This document shows, one piece after another, positions 1 to 6,758 of a stretch of DNA of 25,218 nucleotides. Position 1 is the first letter of the stretch, and the number at the start of each line of letters is the position of its first letter. Location: NCBI GenBank assembly GCA_044358835.1, contig JBIKNF010000021.1, positions 1 to 25,218 of the forward strand, written 5' to 3'. Below the pieces are notes generated by a model. That model saw nothing but the letters and a program-made list of their open reading frames with translations. It did not search any database and was not told the origin of the DNA. The translations under genes and the position numbers were made by a program. The stretch is from JAJTHC01 sp044358835 (GTDB taxonomy: Bacteria; Cyanobacteriota; Vampirovibrionia; Vampirovibrionales; JAJTHC01).

Positions 1-15
1 GGCGTGGGTCACGCC
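1..15 (-). terminator. Possible hairpin terminator at window edge
   Basis: GGCGTG and CACGCC form a 6-bp stem with a 3-nt loop, just downstream of the minus-strand gene that ends at 39. Any T-run would lie outside the window. The hairpin resembles the strong terminator at the other end of the window (25188-25214). Confidence 0.3.
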
Positions 16-38
16 CCCACCACCACGCGTTCTAGGAC

Positions 39-374
39 TTAAACTGTCAATATTGGTTCTACAACTTTAACAAGTTGAAATTTAAAATTGTTTTCATTTA
101 AACGATAATTCCATGCTTTAAAAGCATCTTCAGCTTGTTGCAAGGTTTGATTTGTAACAGAAAATTGTAACGGATCGGTTGATGCGTTTGTGCGGAGACT
201 TATTTTGCCATCTCCCCCAGCCGTTCCAGTTAGCTTTGCTTTAGACTCTAAACCTGTGGTTGTTTCGCCATTTAGTCCTTTTTTAAAAGAAAAAACGTTT
301 CCGATTATTGTGTTCTTTGTAACGTTTACACCCAAAAAATCTACAGTAGGTGGTTTCGCTATAGCTGTGGACAT
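39..374 (-). CDS. Small orphan protein, 111 aa
   Basis: I do not recognise a family. The start is ATG at 374, preceded by AGGAA with 9-nt spacing; a TTG immediately upstream (377) is an alternative start. The protein is hydrophilic, with no membrane segment or cysteines. Near its N-terminus it reads PPTVDFLGV, a short Pro-x-x-x-Phe-x-Gly type segment, before a Lys/Gly/Thr-rich region. Base composition is AT-rich, like the other orphan genes in this window. A weak promoter candidate (TTAAGA, 17 nt, TATATT at 443-415 on the minus strand) lies upstream, with a run of seven C between it and the ribosome site. The overlapping plus-strand frame at 190-543 has no comparable start signal and is rejected. 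Confidence 0.6.
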   Translation of the reverse strand: MSTAIAKPPTVDFLGVNVTKNTIIGNVFSFKKGLNGETTTGLESKAKLTGTAGGDGKISLRTNASTDPLQFSVTNQTLQQAEDAFKAWNYRLNENNFKFQLVKVVEPILTV

Positions 375-1367
375 CAATAAAAATTCCTTTCATGTTTTGA
401 ATAAGGGGGGGATAAATATAGAAGATATTCTTCTGTGTCTTAATAAAAACAATCTTTCCTTAAGAATTAACCCCCTTGTTACAATTGTTTACGTGGGGTT
501 CCCCCCAAAAACCCCCCAACACCCTAAAAATAGTGGGGTTTAGGCACTGTTTTTATGTCGAAACCTTTGTCATACTGGCAGGGTGACTTCTTCTTTTGTG
601 GATGTTTGGATGTTTAGCTCCCTTTTTTAGCTGGTGCTTGGGATTCTAGCTCCCTTCTTTAGCTGGTCGGTCGTCAGAGACCCTTGCCTACTTGTTTTGG
701 CTAGCTCCGTTTTGAGCTGGTGCTTGGGGGTCTTTGTGCCGCCAAAGACCCCCAAACCCCCAAAGCGGCTTAAGGGGCGGCGGGGGGAGGGACGTGTTAC
801 GTCCTCCCTCCCCCCCGTATGCCCCCCTTAAGAATCCCCCATCCCCCCCTCCCTCCCGTCCCGAACCACGAGTTTGTAAATCAACACACTACAATTTTAC
901 ATAGCGAATAAGTTCGTTACTAACAAGCTTGCCGACGGCGCACTAAATGCGAGGCTTCCGAGACATTTTGCGCACGGCAGGAGCAAAGATAGGGCGAGGA
1001 GGTGGGGATTCAGGGGGGATTTTTAAGGGGGGACGAAGGGGAGGAGAAACGCAATGCGTCCTTCCCCGTCCCCCCTTAAACCGCCTTTAGAGGTGTCGGA
1101 GACCTTTGGCGGAGCAAAGGTCTCTGACGACCGACCAGCTATAAAAGAGAACTAGAAAACCCAAGCACCAGCTCAAGACGGAGCTAGCCAAAACTAGAAA
1201 GCAAAGATCTCTGACGACCGACCAGCTACAAAAACAAACGAGATACCCAAACACCAGCTAAAAAGCAAAGGTCTCTGACGACCGACCAGCTATAAAAGGA
1301 GATAGATAACCAAAAAATCCCCAAAACAAAACCAATCAACCCCAAAAAAGAAAGAGAGACCCTGAAC
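375..1367. other. Gene-free region upstream of the terminase
   Basis: About 1 kb with no convincing gene. It holds runs of G and C, many copies of the word AGCTGGT in both orientations and a large inverted repeat (listed separately). Short open frames here (for example 634-831) are low-complexity translations of the C-rich arms and lack ribosome sites. The unpaired centre, about 865-1000, has balanced composition and contains no gene or tRNA that I can recognise. Confidence 0.7.
612..1291. repeat. Large imperfect inverted repeat with interspersed A/B units
   Basis: The left arm (about 612-860) reads in the same order as the reverse complement of the right arm (about 1000-1291). Unit A, beginning AGCTGGTCGGTCGTCAGAGA, occurs once at 661-681 and three times inverted at 1120-1140, 1207-1227 and 1271-1291. 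Unit B, AGCTGGTGCTTGGG, occurs at 629-642 and 715-728 and inverted at 1160-1173 and (one base changed) 1246-1259. Inside these units the arms continue with matching CCGCCAAAG / CTTTGGCGG blocks and G/C-rich runs flanking an AAGGGG/CCCCTT pair. The centre is about 140 bp. The right arm carries more A/B units than the left, as if units were gained by local duplication. Confidence 0.85.
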
Positions 1368-3200
1368 ATGAACAACCCCAATCAACCCGAAAACAACCCC
1401 TACGTCCACCTCGCGAGCTTCTGCCGAAACGCCGTGTGGCAAGAAATGGATGCCATTAACGAAGCGCTGCCCCCTGAAGCCCAGTTTTTGGCCCGCCTGC
1501 AAAGCCCCCCCGCCTGGGATGCCCGTCGCCAAGCCATCATTGAAAAACGCACCGCGCTTTACGAACGCCTAAAGCAAGACGACGCCCTTGCCGAACTCAT
1601 GCACCACGACTGCCGAAACAACATCCTTCTTTGGTTTCGCTACTTCGCGTGGACTTACGACCCACGCCCCAATCCCTTTCAAAACGGCAATCGAAGCATC
1701 GGGCGCGTGCCCTTTGTGCTGTACCCCTTTCAAATGGAAGTCGTCTTACGCTTGAATGAAGCCATTGAATTGGGGGAAGATTTACTGGTGGAAAAAAGCC
1801 GAGACATGGGCCTTTCTTGGTTAATTAGTTTGGTGTTTCAGTACCGCTGGTTGTTTCATTCAGGCCAGCAATTTTTGGTGGGCAGTCGTAAATACGGCCA
1901 TGCAGACACGCGCGGCGATCTTTCCACGCTCATGGAAAAATGCCGTTTCAACCTGCGTGAACAGCCCGTCAATATGTTGCCTGCGGGCTTTGACTTTCGC
2001 AAGCATGATGTGGCCGGTCGCCTGCTGAATCCGCAAAATGGCAATACCATTATTGCTGAAGCCACCACGGAAAACTTTGCACGAGGGGGGCGCTATTCCG
2101 CCGTATTGCTGGATGAATTTGCGTTTTGGATGTGGGATGATGGCGCCTATGCTGCGGCGGGTCAGTCGACGCTGTGTCGCTTGTTGGTGTCAACGCCCAA
2201 CGGTCGAAAAAACCGCTTTGCCCTAGAACGCTTTTCAGGCCTTACCCCCGTGCTAACCGTGCATTGGAGCCTTCACCCTTTTAAGGACAAGGTGTGGTAC
2301 ACCGCACAGCAACGGCGCCTGTTGAAGCATGAAATCGCGCGAGAGCTGGATATTAGCTACGAATACTGCAATCGAGACCGCGTGTTTGAAGAGTTTACCG
2401 TGCAACATGTGGCGCACGTGGCGTATAATCCGGATTTGGAGATCTTGCGTTCGTGGGATTTTGGCTACCATACGCCTGCGGTGTTGGCCTTACAGCGAGA
2501 CGAATGGGGCCGTGTGGTGGTGTTGAAAGAATGGGTGGGCCAACGCGTGGTGTTGAAGACCTTTGCCCAGCAGGTGAAAGACGACTGCGTGGCGATGTTT
2601 GGCCCCAATGCGCGCTTTCGCGATGTGTGTGACCCTGCGGGGCATCAGCATAACGACAAATCTGAAAACACCAGTATTGAAGTGCTCAATCACATGGGTA
2701 TTCACCCTGTGGGCGTGCGATGTGGCGTGGTTGCTAGTATTGACAAGCTTCGCCACCTGATGATTGAAGAGCGCGATGTGCCAGTGTCCCTCACCCCAGC
2801 CCTCTCCCAAAGGGAGAGGGAGCAAGAAGACCCTCACCCCAACCCTCTCCCAGAGGGAGAGGGAGCAGAACCCTCTTCCTGTGAGGGTCTTGTCTTCATG
2901 CGTGAAGGGCAGCACATGGTCAAATCCCCCGCCTTTTTGGTGGATGCCCAACATTGCCCCACGCTCATTGACGCCTTGCAAGGGGGGTATCGCTATGTGT
3001 CGAATGATTCGGAAGAACTGGCGCAGGAGCATCCCTTTGAAGATGTGGCGGATGCCTTGCGTTACGCCGTGTGGGAATTGGGCAAACTGCTGATGGATTC
3101 GTCTGATTGGGCGCGGGACTTGCGCAAGGAACGCTACGAGAAGTGGGTGGCGTTGGAAAAGTTGCGTCGCTACAACCAGCGCCGTGGGCAGTGGTATTGA
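1368..3200 (+). CDS. Phage-type terminase large subunit, orphan, with inserted repeat
   Basis: Terminase large subunits package phage DNA with an N-terminal ATPase and a C-terminal RNase H-like nuclease. Visible here are a Walker A-like segment EKSRDMGLS (142-150), a Walker B segment AVLLDE (245-250), a coupling motif LLVSTPNG (272-279), a first nuclease acidic motif SWDFG (Asp364 region), a second RDVCDPAG (419-425) and a late acidic region EDVADALRYA (558-566). The length of 610 aa is within the family's range. Residues about 473-508 are translated from an inserted palindromic repeat lying between nuclease motifs two and three. The start ATG has only a weak AGAGAGA upstream. No portal, capsid or small-subunit gene is visible beside it, so it is an orphan: a prophage remnant, part of a domesticated particle, or a solitary mobile gene. 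Confidence 0.85.
   Translation: MNNPNQPENNPYVHLASFCRNAVWQEMDAINEALPPEAQFLARLQSPPAWDARRQAIIEKRTALYERLKQDDALAELMHHDCRNNILLWFRYFAWTYDPRPNPFQNGNRSIGRVPFVLYPFQMEVVLRLNEAIELGEDLLVEKSRDMGLSWLISLVFQYRWLFHSGQQFLVGSRKYGHADTRGDLSTLMEKCRFNLREQPVNMLPAGFDFRKHDVAGRLLNPQNGNTIIAEATTENFARGGRYSAVLLDEFAFWMWDDGAYAAAGQSTLCRLLVSTPNGRKNRFALERFSGLTPVLTVHWSLHPFKDKVWYTAQQRRLLKHEIARELDISYEYCNRDRVFEEFTVQHVAHVAYNPDLEILRSWDFGYHTPAVLALQRDEWGRVVVLKEWVGQRVVLKTFAQQVKDDCVAMFGPNARFRDVCDPAGHQHNDKSENTSIEVLNHMGIHPVGVRCGVVASIDKLRHLMIEERDVPVSLTPALSQREREQEDPHPNPLPEGEGAEPSSCEGLVFMREGQHMVKSPAFLVDAQHCPTLIDALQGGYRYVSNDSEELAQEHPFEDVADALRYAVWELGKLLMDSSDWARDLRKERYEKWVALEKLRRYNQRRGQWY
2788..2891. repeat. Tandem palindromic repeat inserted in frame in terminase
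   Basis: Two units lie 43 bp apart, each with CCCTCACCCCA, then a 9-bp stem CCCTCTCCC / GGGAGAGGG with a 3-nt loop (2800-2820 and 2843-2863). The second unit is enclosed by an 11-bp inverted pair, AAGACCCTCAC (2827-2837) and GTGAGGGTCTT (2881-2891). It is translated as a Pro/Glu-rich stretch with the words LTPALSQRERE and PNPLPEGEG. Such peptides are familiar from intergenic palindromic repeats read as protein in many bacterial genomes. The same palindrome is intergenic at 13192-13212. Confidence 0.9.
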
Positions 3201-3224
3201 CACGGTGGGTGTTTAAAGTATAGT
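3197..3224 (+). promoter_or_regulatory. Promoter for the tagged pentapeptide gene
   Basis: TTGACA (3197-3202, overlapping the terminase stop codon), a 16-nt spacer and TATAGT (3219-3224). The start codon follows 55 nt later, after a leader containing CTTTTCTACGACTC, which resembles the leaders at 8420-8482 and 13139-13077. Confidence 0.7.
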
Positions 3225-3279
3225 TAGGATGTACTCTTTTCTACGACTCTTCTCTTTTTAACGCGATAAGGAAAAAATC

Positions 3280-3996
3280 ATGCGTTTCGCTTCTCTCTCA
3301 ACTCCGACTTACTCAACCCCTCGTATGGCAGGGCTTCAGGCTCAAACTTCTACCGCAAACGTGGCTCCCCAAAAAACGGAGGCCTTTACGCCTAGTGGAC
3401 GCCTCCAACGGCAGGGGTTTGAAAACATAGAACAATTAGAGTATTTTGCTTTACATATTAAAATACAAATAGATAGATTAAAAATTGATCCTGGATTTTC
3501 ATTTGTGCTGCCAGCGTGGGAAAGAACTCTAAAACAGTTAAATGAAGCCATTGCATTTCATAAAAACCCAAGTCCAGAACCAGCCAATTCAGGCGTTTTT
3601 GGGTGGGCTTCTAAAATAACACAGCAGTTAAAACATGCTTATTTATCACATATATACGGACTAAAGAATCTGGGGCGATACATCAATCTCCCTCAAATGG
3701 AGTTTTTAGGGCTTGATCTTTCAGGTGCCACTTTAGATGGATCTATTTTTACAAAAGCGAGCTTTGCAGGTGCCAACTTAGAACAAGCAAGTTTAAGAAA
3801 AACTTGGCTGGAAGGAACCAATTTTAATTTAGCGAATTTATGTCGCACTTTATTTAAGGGCGCAAGAATAGGTCAATTAGGCTCTACAAATCCAACGATT
3901 TTTCATGGGGCGACTGGCTTAGAAACAGCCGTTGGATTACCTAGAAGGATTGATACATCACCTAAGTCATTAGAAGCATGGCACGCAAAAAAATAG
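3280..3996 (+). CDS. RQGF-tagged pentapeptide-repeat protein, 238 aa
   Basis: Residues 1-47 form a Ser/Thr/Pro/Gln-rich N-terminus with AFTP (35-38) and RQGF (44-47), matching the tags of the genes at 8483, 9360 and 13076 (minus). Residues 50-100 look helical. Residues about 141-198 show A(D/N)LxxA-type pentapeptide repeats (LDLSGATLDGS, AGANLEQASL, TNFNLANL), the right-handed beta-helix family that often mimics or binds other macromolecules; the molecular target is unknown. ATG 3280 is preceded by AAGGAAA at 7-nt spacing. The body is AT-rich from about base 3420, while the tag has host-like composition. The gene is monocistronic with its own promoter. The function is unknown; no signal peptide or membrane segment is visible. 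Confidence 0.75.
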   Translation: MRFASLSTPTYSTPRMAGLQAQTSTANVAPQKTEAFTPSGRLQRQGFENIEQLEYFALHIKIQIDRLKIDPGFSFVLPAWERTLKQLNEAIAFHKNPSPEPANSGVFGWASKITQQLKHAYLSHIYGLKNLGRYINLPQMEFLGLDLSGATLDGSIFTKASFAGANLEQASLRKTWLEGTNFNLANLCRTLFKGARIGQLGSTNPTIFHGATGLETAVGLPRRIDTSPKSLEAWHAKK

Positions 3997-4009
3997 AGAA
4001 CATCAGGAA

Positions 4010-4028
4010 CTCGTAGAAGCTCTACGAG
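4010..4028 (+). terminator. Hairpin after the pentapeptide gene
   Basis: CTCGTAGA and TCTACGAG form a perfect 8-bp stem with a 3-nt loop, 14 nt after the stop codon. No T-run follows, so it is at best a weak terminator or an mRNA 3' end stabiliser. Confidence 0.4.
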
Positions 4029-4066
4029 GTGCGCATGATTTAGCTACCCAAGAACAAGTCCCCCCC

Positions 4067-4095
4067 TCGACAAGTGCGTGAAAATAGGGTAGACT
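4067..4095 (+). promoter_or_regulatory. Promoter for the SIMPL-domain gene
   Basis: TCGACA (4067-4072), a 17-nt spacer and TAGACT (4090-4095), 39 nt before the start codon. The -10 sits in the 8-mer TAGACTAG, which recurs at other promoters in this window. Confidence 0.6.
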
Positions 4096-4134
4096 AGTGG
4101 CAGTTGTTGCGTTGTGTGTGGAAGGAAATGCCCC

Positions 4135-4878
4135 ATGTTTAACTGGATTGAATCCCACGGTAAAACGGCCTTGCTCACGGCGGTGCTGGCTTCTGTCATC
4201 ATTGGCACCAGTATTTTGGCCGGTGGGCTGGTGAAATTTAAAGCCCTTGAACAATCCAAGCTCGCCGTCACAGGTTACGCCGAAACCCTTGTCCAATCTG
4301 ACATTGCCGAATGGACACTGACGGTGAGTGCCTTTCATTCTAGCAAAGCGCAGGCCTACAAAAAACTCAATCACGATTTAGCCACCTTGAAAAACGTGCT
4401 CAACACCAACGGCATTCCCCCCAGCGATTTAAACGAAAATACCCTGTATGTCACCACTCAGTACAAAAAAAACCTGAATGGTTATGACACCACTGAACTT
4501 GCGGGTTACACCCTGAGCAAGGCAGTGGTGGTGCGCACCACCAAGCTCGACGCCGTTCAATCCACCGCAAAAACGCTTGAACGCTTGGTGGGCAACGGCC
4601 TTGGGGTGGACGTTACCGCGCCACAATACCTGTTTAGCAAGCTCGATTCGCTGAAGCTGAACCTGATTGCCAAAGCCACCAAAAACGCCAAGGATCGCGC
4701 CACGACCATGGCCAAAGTCACAGGCAATGAAGTGGGTAGCCTGCTTAGTGCGACTAGCGGCGTGTTTCAAATCACCCCGCCCAACAGCACGGATGTGAGC
4801 GATTACGGCCAGTACGACACCACCACGCGTCAAAAAAAGGTCACCAGTGTCGTCAACGTCACCTTTTCCATTCAGTAG
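4135..4878 (+). CDS. SIMPL-domain (DUF541) membrane-anchored protein
   Basis: SIMPL/DUF541 proteins are periplasmic or surface proteins of poorly defined role, some tied to stress resistance. Here a membrane segment at about residues 11-32 is followed by a domain typical of the family: an opening VTGYAETLVQSDIAEWTLTV, alternating helices and strands, and the closing VTSVVNVTFSIQ. ATG 4135 is chosen over a GTG 21 nt upstream because AAGGAAA precedes it at 6-nt spacing, giving 247 aa. The N-terminal anchor suggests an export signal without a clear cleavage site. The gene has its own promoter and is followed by a small orphan gene with a separate promoter. Family assignment rests on overall pattern and is fairly secure; function is not. 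Confidence 0.85.
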   Translation: MFNWIESHGKTALLTAVLASVIIGTSILAGGLVKFKALEQSKLAVTGYAETLVQSDIAEWTLTVSAFHSSKAQAYKKLNHDLATLKNVLNTNGIPPSDLNENTLYVTTQYKKNLNGYDTTELAGYTLSKAVVVRTTKLDAVQSTAKTLERLVGNGLGVDVTAPQYLFSKLDSLKLNLIAKATKNAKDRATTMAKVTGNEVGSLLSATSGVFQITPPNSTDVSDYGQYDTTTRQKKVTSVVNVTFSIQ

Positions 4879-4910
4879 CCTGGCGCAACGTTTGGCCTAG
4901 AACCAGAGGC

Positions 4911-4939
4911 GTGCCAAGTCTAAATGCCTATGTTAGACT
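4911..4939 (+). promoter_or_regulatory. Promoter for the 62-aa gene
   Basis: Extended -10 TGTTAGACT with hexamer TAGACT at 4934-4939; a GTGCCA at 4911-4916 lies 17 nt upstream as a possible -35. The start codon follows 36 nt later. TAGACTAG is shared with the upstream gene's promoter. Confidence 0.5.
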
Positions 4940-4975
4940 AGAAACGTATATACCATTTACCAAGGGGTAAGCACC

Positions 4976-5164
4976 ATGACGCCTGAAGAACTCGAAACCC
5001 TGCTAGACGGCAAAAACATTCACCACGTGTTAGATGTTAAAACACTGGTGCTCGACTTACTAAAAAAGCAGACGCCTGAAGAAATGGAGCACGCATTTTG
5101 GCAACGCTTGCCCGAATTAAGCGAAGACTGCATTAAAGGCTACTTCTTCATGACGCGGGGGTAA
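4976..5164 (+). CDS. Small acidic helical protein, 62 aa
   Basis: No family is recognised. ATG 4976 is preceded by AAGGGGTAAGCACC, a good ribosome site, and by its own promoter candidate. The protein is acidic and Leu/Glu-rich (EELETLLDG, VLDLLKKQTPEEMEHAF), most likely helical, with one Cys and no membrane segment. Its composition matches the housekeeping genes rather than the AT-rich orphans, so it is probably a native small gene. Confidence 0.6.
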   Translation: MTPEELETLLDGKNIHHVLDVKTLVLDLLKKQTPEEMEHAFWQRLPELSEDCIKGYFFMTRG

Positions 5165-5199
5165 AACTCGCTATTGTAGATGATTTACAACTGCACCAA

Positions 5200-5220
5200 C
5201 TGCACCAGCTGGCACCAGTG
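5200..5220. repeat. Direct repeat, copy of the ilvE 3' end
   Basis: A 21-bp sequence identical to 5777-5797, which lies inside the last codons of ilvE. The preceding bases (TTACA) also resemble the ilvE stop region. The two copies bracket the orphan gene at 5231-5599. Confidence 0.85.
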
Positions 5221-5230
5221 GAGTGGTCGT

Positions 5231-5599
5231 TTAGGATTCAATACCAAATATTGCGTTAAAGTTATGATTCATCTTTTTAAAATAGTTAAGCAACTCGCCT
5301 CGGGTTACGAAAGCCTCTATCATTCTCATAGTTCTATTTGCTGAATCCCCTGTGGTTACTAAAATTAAGATTTGATTAAAATCTCCTTGTGTTTCAAATT
5401 TTAAATGACGGTTACCAGAATTCTCAATTTTAGCAAGCAGCATTTTTCCTTCAGTACTTGCCATTTGTTGTAATTGATGTACAAAAGGCCAATAGTGCTT
5501 TGGTGGGCAATTCATTACAAATTGCCCTAAACGTTGGGTGTTTGACGTGGCGGGGGAGGGGGGAGATGAATAACGAGAAGTGGGAGAAATGGGATTCAT
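5231..5599 (-). CDS. Small orphan protein with degenerate RQGF-type tag, 122 aa
   Basis: No family is recognised for the body (residues about 30-122), which is AT-rich in DNA and looks like a compact alpha/beta domain. The N-terminus reads SRYSSPPSPATSNTQRLGQF, resembling the NTQRQGF tags of 8483 and 9360 but shorter (NTQRLGQF at 20-27). ATG 5599 has AAGGAAGG upstream at about 8-nt spacing. The gene lies between the 62-aa gene and ilvE and is bracketed by 21-bp direct repeats derived from the ilvE end, so it looks inserted. No clear -35/-10 pair is visible upstream. Confidence 0.6.
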   Translation of the reverse strand: MNPISPTSRYSSPPSPATSNTQRLGQFVMNCPPKHYWPFVHQLQQMASTEGKMLLAKIENSGNRHLKFETQGDFNQILILVTTGDSANRTMRMIEAFVTRGELLNYFKKMNHNFNAIFGIES

Positions 5600-5770
5600 T
5601 TGAAAACCTTCCTTATTTTTTCAAACATACTATTACCGAAAGCCACTTCTTATGGCCTTCAAGCATATAAAACACGCTAAAGTCTTTTTTGTGCTGGCGT
5701 TTAGTCGCACTTATTTCACCAAGGCGCTTTTTTAAAAAAAAAGAAACAATTCAAAAAAGCAAAAAGGCGC

Positions 5771-6700
5771 TTACATCTGCACCAGCTGGCACCAGTGACT
5801 GTAGGCGGGCACTTGGTTTCGCACGACTTTAAAATATAAGTCTTGAATTTGTTGAGAAAGCGCCCCCACTTCGCCTGTGCCAATGGGGCGGTGATCCACC
5901 TTGGTGACGCTGGCGACTTGTGCGCCTGTACCGCAGAAGAAGAGTTCGTCCGCCACGTAAAGTTCGGTGCGCTCTACGGCCCGTTCCACCACGCTTAGGC
6001 CCAATTCTTGGCGCGCGATCTGAATAATCGTGTCACGCGTAATGCCTTCTAAAATGTTTTCCGTATTGGAAGGGGTGATGAGTTGGCCATTTCTGACCAT
6101 AAACAGGTTCATGGCAGAACCTTCAGAAACCTTGCCTTGTTCAGTCAGCACAATGGCATCATCAAAACCAGCACGGCGGGCATCGGTGACGGCAAGGGCC
6201 GTGTTCATGTAGGCGCCACCCGCTTTGGCACGGGGGGGAATGGCGTTGTCTCCGTTGCGGCGCCAGTTGGAAACGGTGACGTGCAAGCCCTTGTTGGTGG
6301 GAATGTAATCGCCCAAGGGTTGGGTGAAAATGCTTAAGCTGGTGGGGTCTTTGTCAAGGCAGGGGCCTATAGAAAGGCCGTCTTTAAAAAGAGTTGGGCG
6401 AATGTAAGTGTCGCCTTTATGCGCATTTTGACGAATCAGTTCAGCCACAAGGTTCAGGCAATCTTCGAGCGTTTCTTCAATGTGCATGTGAAAAATGTTG
6501 GCATTGGCCAGCAGGCGTTCAAAGTGTTCTTTGGCCCTAAAAATGGCAATGGCGTTTTGCTCTTCAATCCAATAGCCACGAATCCCTTCGAAAATCGAGG
6601 TGCCATACAACAACGAATGGTTACGAATGGACACGACGGCTTCGGCATTGGGGCGAATTTGACCGCGAAAATAAACATAAGCAGGCGTTGAAGCGTTCAT
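5771..6700 (-). CDS. ilvE: Branched-chain amino acid aminotransferase
   Basis: A PLP-dependent fold type IV aminotransferase that makes the last step of Leu, Ile and Val synthesis with glutamate as donor. Visible are FEGIRGY (37-43), the RAKAGGAYMNTALA segment with the PLP lysine Lys159, and VSEGSAMNLF with Glu193 of the PLP pocket, plus EGITRDTI and CGTGAQVASV near the substrate site. Length is 309 aa, normal for group I IlvE. ATG 6700 is chosen because AAAGGA lies upstream; the ATG 30 nt earlier has no ribosome site. It lies 58 nt after serB and is probably in the same operon. The last codons are duplicated at 5200-5220. A D-amino acid transaminase is the alternative, but the length and motifs favour IlvE. 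Confidence 0.93.
   Translation of the reverse strand: MNASTPAYVYFRGQIRPNAEAVVSIRNHSLLYGTSIFEGIRGYWIEEQNAIAIFRAKEHFERLLANANIFHMHIEETLEDCLNLVAELIRQNAHKGDTYIRPTLFKDGLSIGPCLDKDPTSLSIFTQPLGDYIPTNKGLHVTVSNWRRNGDNAIPPRAKAGGAYMNTALAVTDARRAGFDDAIVLTEQGKVSEGSAMNLFMVRNGQLITPSNTENILEGITRDTIIQIARQELGLSVVERAVERTELYVADELFFCGTGAQVASVTKVDHRPIGTGEVGALSQQIQDLYFKVVRNQVPAYSHWCQLVQM
5777..5797. repeat. Direct repeat within the ilvE 3' end
   Basis: This 21-bp sequence encodes part of the C-terminus of IlvE (SHWCQLVQ region) and is repeated perfectly at 5200-5220, 577 bp away. It is probably the ancestral copy. Confidence 0.85.
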
Positions 6701-6758
6701 ACTAAATAAAGTCCTTTTCATCAGAATCATAATTTTTTTTCATTGTAGCGTAAAAAAA

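Noticed and set aside
190..543. Plus-strand open frame of 117 codons opposite the 39-374 gene
   Set aside because: No ribosome site, and it is antisense to a gene with a good start; its C-terminal part is a translation of C-rich runs.
634..831. 65-codon open frame in the inverted-repeat region
   Set aside because: Low-complexity product of the repeat arms, with no start signal and no resemblance to a protein.
612..1291. CRISPR array interpretation of the repeated A units
   Set aside because: The copies are spaced irregularly, occur in both orientations, and the intervening sequences are themselves repeats (unit B), not unique spacers.
2490..3203. 237-codon minus-strand frame opposite the terminase
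   Set aside because: Shadow of a clearly motif-bearing gene; its length comes from third-position bias and the palindromic insert.
5720..5770. Terminator between the orphan gene and ilvE
   Set aside because: The A/T-rich stretch gives a weak GCTTTTTT/AAAAAAGC pairing over a long loop and sits in direct repeats of GGCGCTT; not a convincing stem.
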